From CAZMYM01 sp964620325 (GTDB lineage: Bacteria; Bipolaricaulota; Bipolaricaulia; UBA7950; UBA9294): a DNA stretch of 64,000 nucleotides. Below the pieces are notes generated by a model. That model ran no database searches. It was not told the origin of the DNA and was given only the letters and a program-made list of their open reading frames with translations. The translations under genes were made by a program, and so were the position numbers. Within the stretch, counting starts at the first letter, position 1, and every line of letters starts with the position of its first letter. The stretch covers positions 1 to 64,000 of the forward strand of contig CAZUIM010000010.1 in assembly GCA_964620325.1 (NCBI GenBank). Direction: 5' to 3'. Positions 1-8,601 of the stretch are shown piece after piece.

Positions 1-2
1 TG

Positions 3-878
3 CCAACTTCCTCGACCCATCGGACTCTGTACTTTCATTGTGAAACCAACCACTACCCCGAAGAACTCGAGGCGCTCATCAATGCCTACGGGGTTTGGGT
101 AACCGTCAGTCTCGATGGTCCCCCGACAGTCAACGACGCGAACCGCGTCTTCCCGGATGGCGAAGGCACCTATGCTACGATCGCAGCCAACATCAGAAGG
201 CTGCAACAGCACACGTCCGAGCCACGCACTGCTGAAGCTACGTACACGAAGGCACACGTGTCGCGCGGATGGACGAAGGATTCACTACGTCGTTTCTTTG
301 CCGAGGAATTGGACATCAAGTCCGTACTGATCGCCCCGGTCTGGGATCCAGACAATCCGAACCTGGACCTGTGCGTTCAGCCGTTGCTAGATAGCGAAGC
401 AAGCTACCTTGCACCCGGAATCACGGTGCAAGGGCTGCTCGATCCAGCCGAGCTTGTGCGAATGGTTCCGCTACTCACGAGGAGGAAGTCCGAATACTGG
501 TGTGGAGCCGGCCTCTCAACGCTCACCGTGACCCCTACAGGAGACATCTACCCATGCCATTTGTTCCTACGTTATCCTGAGTTTAGGATTGGGAACGTGA
601 TGGACGGAAGTTGGAACGATGCTGTGATTGAGCGGCTTCGCGAGAACAGGAAAGGCAGCGATCCCGTCTGCAGGGAGTGCAGTGTGAACTGGGCATGCCA
701 GGGATGCCCTGCGTCAAGTCTGGCTGTTCGAGGCGAGCTTCGTCTTCGCTCCAGCCAACACTGCGAGGCCACCACACAGAGTGCTGAGAAGACCTTGTCT
801 CAGTACGTCAATCTCCTGGTCACGGACACTGAGACAAAGCAACGTGTGAGGAGGATCGTGGAGGCTCACTGTGGATGA
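3..878 (+). CDS. Radical SAM/SPASM domain protein (5' end outside window)
   Basis: The reading frame is open from the window edge and ends in TGA, giving the last 291 residues. An SLDGPP motif followed by N and R residues early in the fragment is typical of the barrel of radical SAM enzymes of the peptide and sulfatase maturase type. The C-terminal third has a SPASM-like cysteine set: a Cys in YWCGAG, a Cys in YPCHLF, then C-x2-C-x5-C-x2-C near the end, expected to hold auxiliary 4Fe-4S clusters. The CxxxCxxC motif that binds the SAM cluster must lie upstream of the window. Its stop overlaps the start of the MFS exporter by 8 bases, so it probably modifies a peptide or small molecule that is then exported. 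Base composition is less GC-rich than in most of the window. Confidence 0.85.
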   Translation, partial: PTSSTHRTLYFHCETNHYPEELEALINAYGVWVTVSLDGPPTVNDANRVFPDGEGTYATIAANIRRLQQHTSEPRTAEATYTKAHVSRGWTKDSLRRFFAEELDIKSVLIAPVWDPDNPNLDLCVQPLLDSEASYLAPGITVQGLLDPAELVRMVPLLTRRKSEYWCGAGLSTLTVTPTGDIYPCHLFLRYPEFRIGNVMDGSWNDAVIERLRENRKGSDPVCRECSVNWACQGCPASSLAVRGELRLRSSQHCEATTQSAEKTLSQYVNLLVTDTETKQRVRRIVEAHCG

Positions 879-2151
879 AGATGGAGTGCGTCATGAAACG
901 GCGGACTCTGCCGCGGCCCAACGCGGAATGAGCCAACGCCGCTCGCTATTCCCCTTCACCCTCTACCTCGCCGGCTCTGTGATTCTCGTCTTCGGTGATA
1001 GCCTGTTCGAGATGGCCGTTGTCTGGCACATCCTGAAACTCACCGGCTCAGCCACGATTGTTGGAGGAGTCGCTGCCGCCATCCAGCTCCCAGTCGTGTT
1101 GACCGGCCCATTTGCTGGTGTCCTCGCCGATCGCTGGCAGCGAAAGCGACTCATCGTCTGGTCAAGGCTTACGCGTGCCTCCGTGATTGCAGTGGTCTTC
1201 CTGCTCTACTGGATGAAGGTTCTTTCTCCCTGGCACCTGCTCGCGGTTGGCGTGATCGATTCGTTCATTCAGGTCGTCGGCGGAGCCGCCGGATCCGCCG
1301 TCGTCCCGAATCTCGTGGGGGAAGGCCGGGTACACAGAGCGAACGCGTGGCTCCAGGGAGGAAGCCAGGTGGCGCCGATGATCGCCGGAGCGGTGGGAGG
1401 ACTCATCATCTCTCTCATTGGCATTGCCGGAATCGCAGGAATCACTTCGACGCTCTTCCTCGCAAGCGGCCTGCTTCTGACGCTTCTCGCCGACCGAAGC
1501 TTTGGGGGAGGACACGCCATCGGACGGCGCCTGACGCCGACGGTGTTCATCTCCGATTTCGCACACGGACTACGCTGGATCATTCACTCCCCAGCGGTCC
1601 AACTGCTGATGCTCATCGCGCTGCTGGCCAATCTGCTCGTGGCTGGCCCCATCTACGTGTTGATGCCAATCTACGCGGCCGACGTGCTGGGGGCAGGAGC
1701 TGCAACCTATGGGTTCCTCAGAAGTGCGATGGTCGCGGGGACACTGCTGGGGCTCCTCGTTGTTGCCCGGATTGGAGGACACGTGCGTGTCGGTGTCCTT
1801 GTGGGATGCTCAGTAGCGTTTGTCGGGCTCCAATTCGCTCTTCTGGCACTTACGGCCAGCATCTGGCTCTCCTGCCTCTTCTGGGGCGCGGTGGGCATGG
1901 CGCTGTCTCTCATCAACATCCCAGCGTACTCCGCGCTTCAGCTGGCCGTACCCGATGAGACTCGGGGGCGCGTGATGACAACATTCATGGCGCTCGCCGG
2001 CGCGAGCACACCGGCCTCGTTGGCAGCGATCGGTCCCGTTGCTGAGAAGCTCGGAACCACGAATACGTACCTTGTCGCAGGAGCCGGGCTTCTTCTGCTG
2101 GGCGGAGTGGCCTGGACCCAGCGAAGGCGGTTTCAATCCATCGGGCGGTGA
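871..2151 (+). CDS. MFS transporter (MFS_3 / EntS-like exporter)
   Basis: A 426-residue protein with about 12 hydrophobic segments. It carries a GVLADRWQRKR loop after the second or third helix, the typical MFS motif A (GxLaDRxGrkr). The family exports siderophores, drugs and peptides across the inner membrane. The GTG start at 871 lies inside the end of the radical SAM gene, suggesting translational coupling. An ATG at 928 (MSQRRSLF) just before the first helix is an alternative start. Position between a SPASM maturase and a JAMM-motif protein suggests export of a modified product; the substrate cannot be read from the sequence. Confidence 0.88.
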   Translation: MDEDGVRHETADSAAAQRGMSQRRSLFPFTLYLAGSVILVFGDSLFEMAVVWHILKLTGSATIVGGVAAAIQLPVVLTGPFAGVLADRWQRKRLIVWSRLTRASVIAVVFLLYWMKVLSPWHLLAVGVIDSFIQVVGGAAGSAVVPNLVGEGRVHRANAWLQGGSQVAPMIAGAVGGLIISLIGIAGIAGITSTLFLASGLLLTLLADRSFGGGHAIGRRLTPTVFISDFAHGLRWIIHSPAVQLLMLIALLANLLVAGPIYVLMPIYAADVLGAGAATYGFLRSAMVAGTLLGLLVVARIGGHVRVGVLVGCSVAFVGLQFALLALTASIWLSCLFWGAVGMALSLINIPAYSALQLAVPDETRGRVMTTFMALAGASTPASLAAIGPVAEKLGTTNTYLVAGAGLLLLGGVAWTQRRRFQSIGR

Positions 2152-2157
2152 CGTCTC

Positions 2158-2613
2158 GTGCACAAGATCCTCCAAGGGAGGCAGTTCCTCCATTGGGCTT
2201 GGAGAGAGGGCTCACTGCGCCCTGCTGTCGAGAGAGCCGGATTCTGGTTCGTCGCACAGCTCTCGAGGGCGAACGTCTTCGAGTCAAGGGACTTCGTGAT
2301 GGTTCCAACTGAACGGATGCTGCGGCAAACCCAAAGAGGAGTGGTTCCTGACCCTCTTTGTTTGGTCTGGGCGTGCAGACACGCGAGAAGTACAGGGACA
2401 ACATTGTTCCTATTGCACACGCATGTCGCGGAAGATGCGGTGTTCTCGCTTGTTGATGAAGCTGCGGAGCGAAGAATGGCGCCTCGTGTCATGGCACTCA
2501 GTGGATCTCGATACTTCGGGGCCGTCGTTGCTGCCCCCGGAACCTACTGCGCGAGGCTCTGGCAGGTGGATGCCGGGGAGCTGACGCCTACGGCGGTTGA
2601 CATACGGGCCTGA
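2158..2613 (+). CDS. JAMM/MPN-motif (JAB-like) putative metalloprotease
   Basis: A 151-residue protein starting at GTG 6 bases after the MFS stop. Residues 87-100 match the JAMM signature H-x-H-x7-S-x2-D exactly: His87, His89, Ser97, Asp100. They follow a hydrophobic strand (TTLFLL), as in JAB/MPN zinc isopeptidases. The catalytic glutamate of the family normally lies upstream; Glu25, Glu42 or Glu52 could serve, but this is uncertain. Prokaryotic JAB proteins process ubiquitin-like or ThiS/MoaD-like sulfur carriers, or remove tails from conjugated proteins. Together with the two upstream genes it may be a tailoring or leader-processing enzyme. The assignment rests on the motif and length only. 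Confidence 0.6.
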   Translation: MHKILQGRQFLHWAWREGSLRPAVERAGFWFVAQLSRANVFESRDFVMVPTERMLRQTQRGVVPDPLCLVWACRHARSTGTTLFLLHTHVAEDAVFSLVDEAAERRMAPRVMALSGSRYFGAVVAAPGTYCARLWQVDAGELTPTAVDIRA

Positions 2614-2968
2614 GCAGAGGCCGTCCTTGGGGATCGCCGCGGTAGCCGTCGGAGCCGTTGGCGATCCACGCCGGCCGGAGGATCTTGTCGATTCCGTGTG
2701 CCGCTCGACCACCACCCGCGCCAAGCTCCAGGAGCAGACAGCAAGGACGAGGCCGACCTGCCGCCGCGTCGCGCTCCACACCAGGCTGATCGCGGAGACC
2801 GACCTCGCCGATTCGATCATCCTCTCCTCCGATGGACGCGTGATGGACGGAATGCACCGCGTCTGCAGGGCGCTGATCGAGGGGCGGGAGACGATCCGGG
2901 CCATCCGATTCGACGTCGATCCGGAGCCGGACTACGTCGACGTGGCGCCGGAAGACCTACCCTACTGA
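2597..2968 (+). CDS. Hypothetical protein with DGMHR (ParB-like) motif, N-terminus doubtful
   Basis: The last ~70 residues look genuine: an SSDGRVMDGMHRVCRAL stretch followed by an acidic tail ending in EDLPY. Such sequences occur in small conserved hypothetical proteins with a ParB/sulfiredoxin-like core, where DGxHR forms the nucleotide or phosphate site. The first ~50 residues are arginine-rich, overlap the JAMM gene and show no family resemblance. The start used here is a poor TTG. The true 5' end may have been replaced when the cassette at 1-2613 was inserted, leaving an N-terminally truncated gene. Function unknown. Confidence 0.45.
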   Translation: MTYGPEQRPSLGIAAVAVGAVGDPRRPEDLVDSVCRSTTTRAKLQEQTARTRPTCRRVALHTRLIAETDLADSIILSSDGRVMDGMHRVCRALIEGRETIRAIRFDVDPEPDYVDVAPEDLPY

Positions 2969-3187
2969 GCGCGAGGCGCTTCGAGTCCTCCGCCAGAGCC
3001 GGTCGATCGCGTCGGCCCCCTCGACACCCGTTTCCGCGACATGCGACCTCGCTCCGCCCCGCGCGGACCTCGATAATGACCCGAACCGTCGCGACGGAGA
3101 CCGGACGCGGCAGGCCGCGTGATCGGTCCGTGTTGACGAAATCCGGCCGACTCCTACCCGGACCGCTCGAGAGGGAGCACGAAAACG

Positions 3188-4549
3188 ATGTCGGATCGAA
3201 CCAAGGCACTCGGGACCGAGCCGATCGGCAGGCTGATCTTCCGGCTCGCGACGCCATCGGTCGTCTCCCTCGGGGTACTCGCGTTCTACAACATCGTCGA
3301 CGCGATCTTCGTCGGCCACGGGGCCGGGACTCTCGCCATCGCCGGGATCGGGGTCGCGTTTCCGATCCTTCTCCTGATCATTGGAATCGGACAACTCGTC
3401 GGCGTCGGGGGCGCGTCGCTCCTGTCGCGGGCGCTCGGTCGGCGAGACGGCGCCCTGGCGCAGAAGACCCTCGGCAACACGATCACCCTCGGTCTGATCG
3501 TCAGCGTCCTCATCGCCGCCCTCGGCTACCTGAACCGGGTGCGGTTGGCGCAGTTCGCCGGAGCCACCGCGGAGATCCTCCCCCACGCGCTCTCCTACAT
3601 CTCGGTCATCGTCGTCGGCGCGTTCACGATCGTCATGGCGTCGATCTTCGCGTCGACCGTTCGGGCGCAGGGACACGCGGCCCGGGCGACGGTTCCGCTG
3701 ATCGTCAGCGGCGTCTTGAACATCGCGCTCGATCCGATCTTCATCTTCGGACTGCGGCTCGGCGTCGCCGGCGCGGCCTGGGCGACCGTGATCTCCTCGG
3801 GGATCGGAGTCGCCTACTACGTCTACAACATGCTCAGACGAAACGCGGCCGTCGTTCTCCGCCTGCGAAGCTTCCTGCTTTCCGCGCGGACGACGGGACG
3901 AATCCTGTCTGTCGGAGCCGCTTCGTTCGTCGGCATCTTCGCCGCCAGCGTCTCAACCGTCGTGATCAACCGCGCGCTCGGCGCCGTCGGCGGCGAACTC
4001 CCGATCGCAATCTTCAGCGTCGTCAACCGGATCGTCATGTTCTCCCGGATGCCGGTCTTCGGCGTCGTCGACGGGGCACAGCCGATCTACGGATACAACT
4101 TCGGCGCGAGGGACTACCGTCGCGTCATCGCCGCCATTCGTTACGCGGCGGCGGCGGCGATCGGGCTGGCCGGTGTCTTCTGGATCCTCTTCCTGTTGAT
4201 TCCGCGAGGGTTCCTCTCGGTCTTCAGCACCGACCCGCTCCTCCTGTCGGAGGGATCCAGGGCGTTGCGGATCATCGTCATGGTGATCCCCCTCCTCGCC
4301 CTTCAAGCGATCGTCGGCGGGCTCTACCAGGCACTCGGGTTCGCTCGGCGCGCGCTCGCCATCGCCCTGCTTCGCGACGTCGCCCTGATCATCCCCGGCG
4401 TTCTGATCCTGTCGCCGATCTTCAAGACGACCGGCGTCTGGATGGCGTTTCCGATCGCCGACTTCACGGCCGCAGCCGTGGTCTTGCCGCTTCTGATCCT
4501 CGAGATCCGCAAGCTCCGGCGGATGCAGGTCTCGGTCGACGCCGCCTGA
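3188..4549 (+). CDS. MATE family multidrug efflux transporter
   Basis: A 453-residue polytopic inner-membrane protein with about 12 predicted helices arranged as two similar halves, the MATE/polysaccharide-flippase fold. The N-terminus (GRLIFRLATPSVVS) and the first helix ending in FYNIVDAIFVGH are characteristic of the DinF/MepA-type branch. These carriers export cationic drugs or metabolites using a Na+ or H+ gradient. The ATG is preceded by GAGGGAGCACGAAAACG, with GAGGGAG a fair ribosome site. It stands alone, with non-coding DNA before it and gene debris behind it. Confidence 0.93.
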   Translation: MSDRTKALGTEPIGRLIFRLATPSVVSLGVLAFYNIVDAIFVGHGAGTLAIAGIGVAFPILLLIIGIGQLVGVGGASLLSRALGRRDGALAQKTLGNTITLGLIVSVLIAALGYLNRVRLAQFAGATAEILPHALSYISVIVVGAFTIVMASIFASTVRAQGHAARATVPLIVSGVLNIALDPIFIFGLRLGVAGAAWATVISSGIGVAYYVYNMLRRNAAVVLRLRSFLLSARTTGRILSVGAASFVGIFAASVSTVVINRALGAVGGELPIAIFSVVNRIVMFSRMPVFGVVDGAQPIYGYNFGARDYRRVIAAIRYAAAAAIGLAGVFWILFLLIPRGFLSVFSTDPLLLSEGSRALRIIVMVIPLLALQAIVGGLYQALGFARRALAIALLRDVALIIPGVLILSPIFKTTGVWMAFPIADFTAAAVVLPLLILEIRKLRRMQVSVDAA

Positions 4550-4659
4550 AGCGACAGCGAGCCGCTTCCGACCACGCGGGGGTGCACGAATGCCCCAGAC
4601 CGATGTCCGACCGGCGCCGGACTGGCAACAGACGTTCAGGACAGAACGCTGAGCGGCGC

Positions 4660-5210
4660 GGCCCTCATCTGGACATCGACGGAACGATCGGATCCGGCGG
4701 CACGCTGATCAAGACGGCTCTCTCCGCGGGAACCCATGTCATCACACCCACCGCGACCGATTCCAGAGAGGCGACGTCCACCGACACCCGCCACGGCTGC
4801 TCCATTCCGGACTCCGGCGGTCACATCGCCATCGAGATCCCACAGGTCACTGAGGAGCTACTCTACACGCTGATCGTCTCCTGGGAAGGACCGACCGTCG
4901 GCGTCCACCGGCCGGGATTCTTCAGACGGCCTCGGCGAGGCGGTCTCCGCCACCGACGATTTCTTTCGTGCTGCACGTCGTGGTCCCAGGCGTCGAGACC
5001 GACGCCGACGGGTGGACGTTCGAGCTCGCCAACTCCGACCTCGGCGACGAATTCACCAACGTCAAGCCGTACGTCCTTCCCGAGGCGTCGCTCGAGTCAC
5101 AGCGAACCGCAGAGTCGATCGACGGCGCAAGCTGGCCGAGCGCCGTTCGACCTCGTATTTCGTCGCGTTCAAACCGCTTTCGTGCGCCCTTCGAGCGAGG
5201 ACGGCGGCCC
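4660..5210 (+). pseudogene. Remnant of a secreted Ig/PKD-like protein
   Basis: No intact gene fits this ~660-base gap. In frame 1 near 4670-4790 there is a readable piece containing DIDGTIGSGG and then LSAGTHVITPTATDS. This resembles the beta-strand pattern of bacterial Ig-like/PKD repeat domains. A second readable piece in another frame begins near 4968 (VPGVETDADGWTFELANSDL). The pieces are in different frames without a good start, so this looks like a decayed extracellular protein gene. What the second piece belongs to is not recognised. Confidence 0.4.
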
Positions 5211-5211
5211 C

Positions 5212-6252
5212 TCAAGCGGACCTCACGCAGGCGAGGATCCGCTCGTAGCAGAGTTCCGCGCCGCTCCGGTACCAGGGCGCGAGGCGCTCGTACAATCTCC
5301 AGTCGAAGACTTGACGAAGCTTGCTCTCCAGATCGCCGTGCAGCTGCCGCCCCATCCCATGTCGCTCGAGCTGTGCGGCGTTCCAGAGCTGCTCGTAGTG
5401 ACCGACGATCGGCTGGACGACGATCTTCTTGCCCAGATAGAAGGCCTCGCAGATCGACTGAAATCCGGCCGTCCCGACGTACGCCTCGCACGTGGCAAGG
5501 TCCTCGACGAACCGCGTCGGATCGGCCGCGCGCCGCACGTTCTCCGGAACGCCCTTCGACGGAGGCGGATTGCCGTACACGATGATCGGCGTCTCGGGAC
5601 GTCGCCTCGCGTAGTCCAGGATCGGATCGAGAAACCCGCGATACGCGTGATAGACGACCACGTGACCGCGATTCTCGGCGGCGGCGGACAGCACCGACGG
5701 ACGCAGAATGGGAGGCAGACAGGCCTCATCGAGCGGATAGAAATGGCAGCCGAGCAGGACATCGACCCCGCTCGTGAACAGCTTCCTCACGATGTTGACG
5801 TTGAAGCGGTCGATCTTCGTCTTCGGAAGATCGGAGCCCGATGCGCGGGAGAGGGTCGCTTCGTTCCCAATCCCCACCTTGAAGGTTCCCGGAGCGACGA
5901 ACGGCGAGCCCGTAATCGGCTCGAAGTCGCTCACGATCAAGTCGGGCGCGAAATCGGCGATCATCCCGTGCGCTCGGTGGAAGCCCTCGAGCAGTCCCGG
6001 AATGTGCTTCGCGACCGCCTTCATCGTCGCCGCCTTCGCCACGCCGCCGGCACCATCCTCGATCGTCGAGAGCCCACGAAATCGCTCGCACCGAACGCCG
6101 CGAAGTGCGTCGAAGAAATAGGCGGGCGGTTCGTCGTACCCGCTGACGATGACGAGGAGCTCGTGTCCGTCCCGATCGAAGAACGGTTTCAGTCCGAGAA
6201 GCCTCGACAGATGCCCCCGTCCCGTGCTCTGAACCCCGTAGACGATGCGCAC
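5212..6252 (-). CDS. MurG-like glycosyltransferase (GT-B, Glyco_trans_1_3 type)
   Basis: About 346 residues. The N-terminal IVYGVQSTGRGHLSR stretch with its G-x-GH nucleotide-sugar loop, and a C-terminal domain with an AYVGTAGFQSICEAFYLGKK block followed by QPIVGHYEQ, match UDP-sugar transferases of the MurG-like clade that recognise a glycan or lipid acceptor. The GTG start at 6252 is chosen because GGAAAGG lies 6-7 bases upstream. The longer frame to 6300 has no family similarity. It is monocistronic. Substrate unknown; it may modify a lipid or cell-envelope polymer. Confidence 0.8.
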   Translation of the reverse strand: MRIVYGVQSTGRGHLSRLLGLKPFFDRDGHELLVIVSGYDEPPAYFFDALRGVRCERFRGLSTIEDGAGGVAKAATMKAVAKHIPGLLEGFHRAHGMIADFAPDLIVSDFEPITGSPFVAPGTFKVGIGNEATLSRASGSDLPKTKIDRFNVNIVRKLFTSGVDVLLGCHFYPLDEACLPPILRPSVLSAAAENRGHVVVYHAYRGFLDPILDYARRRPETPIIVYGNPPPSKGVPENVRRAADPTRFVEDLATCEAYVGTAGFQSICEAFYLGKKIVVQPIVGHYEQLWNAAQLERHGMGRQLHGDLESKLRQVFDWRLYERLAPWYRSGAELCYERILACVRSA

Positions 6253-6409
6253 GATTCCCTTTCCAGCTCTTGTCGGCTCCGCGCCGCGTCCCCACGGCAA
6301 AACCTAGCCCTGCACGCGAGGCGACAAGCGACCGCCGACGCCGCGAGGGGGCCACCTCCGACCCGGGCGTCCGGCCGAGAGAGACTCCCGCGGCCGGAGC
6401 CGAGCGGAA

Positions 6410-6739
6410 TCACGACCTCGAGAGAAATCCCGTCACGGCTTGGATAAACCCGCCGATCGAGTGACCGATCACGTGCGCCCTCGCCTGCCCGAGACTGTCG
6501 ATCAGCGTCGCGCAGTCGTCGGTGACCAGAGGGATCGAGATCTCGGCGTCCACCAGCCTTGTCCGCCCCGTGCCGCGGTTGTCGTAGACGATGACCGTGT
6601 GCCGCTCGGCGGCCCGCGCGATCACCGGAAGCCGGCTCTGCGAGTCGGACGCCCGTCCGGCGACGAGAACGACCGCTGGACCGTCCCCGTGAATCTCGTC
6701 GTACAACTCGATCCCGTTGGCGCGGATCGTTCCCGCCAC
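6410..6739 (-). pseudogene. Truncated alpha/beta hydrolase
   Basis: The first 109 residues of an alpha/beta hydrolase: an N-terminal strand (MAGTIRANGIELYDE), an oxyanion-region block (VVLVAGRASDS), the YDNRGTGRT motif, and the nucleophile elbow GHSIGG. The frame stops about 12 residues after the nucleophile. The family normally continues for another ~150 residues to supply the catalytic Asp and His. No continuation is seen in the other frames downstream, where the glycosyltransferase begins. It is therefore a real truncation rather than a simple frameshift, and cannot make an active enzyme. Confidence 0.7.
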
Positions 6740-6931
6740 GGTGGTCCTCCCTACGTTCGCTCGTGTTCACGCCGCTGTTACGTGGCCCAAGGAGGATGAA
6801 CCCGGACCACCTCGTCGTCCGCGTCATTGGACCGTGTTCGGAACGCCGTGTCAACCGCCGGACGAACCGACCGCGGATCGAGCCCGACCGCGTACCCGCG
6901 ACCGTCGGATTCGTGCTACTCTGGTGCGATC

Positions 6932-8413
6932 ATGAGGATCACCGCATCGATGCTGTACAGCTACACGACCTGTCCACACCGAGTCCACCTGGACCTGTAC
7001 GGCGATCCGACCGAGCGCGACGAGGTCAGTCCGTTCGTCGAGCTTCTCTGGGAGCGCGGGCACGCCTTCGAGGAGGAGACGATCGCCGCGCTCGATCTGC
7101 CGTATCACAATCTGCGGGTCGTCCCACGAGACGAGCGGGAGGACCTCACGCGCCGGGCGATGCAGCGGGGCGTCGACCTCATCTACGGCGGACGGATCTC
7201 ACACGGACACCTGCTCGGAGAACCGGACCTCTTGCGGCGTTCCCAAGACGGCTACGTCCCTGGGGACATCAAGAGCGGCGCGGGCTTGGAGGGCGCGACC
7301 GAAGACGTGGCCGGCAAGCCGAAGCCCCACTACGCCGTGCAGCTGGCCCTCTACTCCGACATCCTTCAGCAGAAAGGGTTGGCCGAATCGAAGCGGGCGT
7401 TCGTTTGGGACATCCACGGAGACGAAGTTTCCTACGACCTTTCCCAACCCCGCGGTCCTCGGACCCGGACCTCAATGTGGGATGAGTACGGCGCCGTGCT
7501 CGCTGCCGTCGAGGGGATCGCCGATCGGCAGGTGACCACGCGTCCCGGCCTGATCAGCGCCTGCGCCCTCTGCCACTGGCGCTCACACTGCCGGCGCGAG
7601 ATCGACGACGCCGACGATCTGACGCTGATTCCGGATCTCGGGAGAAGCGCCCGAGAGAAGTTCCCGGCGGCGATTACGACGGTCTCGGACTTGGCCGAGG
7701 CGAACCTCGCGCGGTTGATCTCCGGCGGGAAGAGCACGATCCCCCGAATCGGGGAAAAGACCCTGAGGACGTATCACGCGCGGGCGGTGCTCCAGAAGCG
7801 ACCGTCCCCGACGCCCTACTTCACCGACGAGGTGACATGGCCGAAGGCGGAAACCGAGCTCTTCTTCGATGTCGAGACCGATCCGTTCCGCGGCCTCTGC
7901 TATCTCCACGGCTTCGTCGAGCGGGCGAGAGGCCGCCCGGAGCGGTACGTCGCCTTCTTCGCCGACGAAGCGATCGAGGCGGCCGAGCGCGACGCGTTCG
8001 CAGCGGCTTGGACGTACGTGCAAGAACGGCCCGAGGCGATCGTCTACTACTACTCCCACTACGAGCGGACGATCTGGAAGCGACTCGCCGCCCGCAGTCC
8101 CAACGTCGCAACCGAGGACGAAGTCGCGGCCCTGTTCGAGCAGGAGCGTTTCGTCGACTTGTACACCGACGTCGTCAAGTCGCGGATGATCTGGCCGACG
8201 CCGTCGCTCTCGCTGAAGACCCTCGCCTCGTTCCTCGGCTTCACCTGGCGAGACACAGATCCCTCGGGCGCCGCGTCCATCCAATGGTTCCACCAATGGG
8301 TCGAGACCGGCGATCCATCGATCCGCCAACGCATCCTTGACTACAACGAAGACGACTGCCGCGCCACCCGCGTCCTCGTCGATGCGATCAGGCGACTTCC
8401 TCGGCAGGCGTGA
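6932..8413 (+). CDS. TM0106 family RecB-like putative nuclease
   Basis: A 493-residue protein. The N-terminal half has a PD-(D/E)xK RecB/Cas4-like core, with GDIKSG as the catalytic D...DxK region. Cysteines CPH near residue 12 and CALCHWRSHC near residue 220 could coordinate an Fe-S cluster, as in Cas4/AddB-type nucleases. A helix-hairpin-like segment follows, and then an RNase H-like/DnaQ-type domain beginning ELFFDVETDP, with later acidic residues (YNEDDCRATR). This two-nuclease architecture is that of the TM0106 family. The ATG at 6932 is favoured because upstream residues are arginine/serine-rich and unlike the family. Role likely DNA repair or processing; not proven. Confidence 0.88.
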   Translation: MRITASMLYSYTTCPHRVHLDLYGDPTERDEVSPFVELLWERGHAFEEETIAALDLPYHNLRVVPRDEREDLTRRAMQRGVDLIYGGRISHGHLLGEPDLLRRSQDGYVPGDIKSGAGLEGATEDVAGKPKPHYAVQLALYSDILQQKGLAESKRAFVWDIHGDEVSYDLSQPRGPRTRTSMWDEYGAVLAAVEGIADRQVTTRPGLISACALCHWRSHCRREIDDADDLTLIPDLGRSAREKFPAAITTVSDLAEANLARLISGGKSTIPRIGEKTLRTYHARAVLQKRPSPTPYFTDEVTWPKAETELFFDVETDPFRGLCYLHGFVERARGRPERYVAFFADEAIEAAERDAFAAAWTYVQERPEAIVYYYSHYERTIWKRLAARSPNVATEDEVAALFEQERFVDLYTDVVKSRMIWPTPSLSLKTLASFLGFTWRDTDPSGAASIQWFHQWVETGDPSIRQRILDYNEDDCRATRVLVDAIRRLPRQA

Positions 8414-8601
8414 GGCCGAAAATTCGGAAGTAGAGACCTCACCCCAAGATCCTCGATCGACTGGGAGACGTTCGGCTGGGGTGACTGAATGTGGGAGGTC
8501 TCGTTTCTCGTTGGCGCCGATCGGGGTCTGCCGGAAGCAGACATTGAGGCGGCGATCGAAGCGTACGCTCGCCGTTCTCGGGTCCACACCCCCACACTAC
8601 A

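Noticed and set aside
2698..6447. 1249-residue open frame on the plus strand across the MATE and glycosyltransferase genes
   Set aside because: Arg/Asp/Pro-rich shadow of real genes in other frames; only the short Ig/PKD-like piece near 4670-4790 in it looks meaningful.
8414..8601. Small RNA or repeat with GAGACCTC / GAGGTCTC pieces
   Set aside because: The inverted pieces are short and far apart and there is no further structure; chance in GC-rich DNA.
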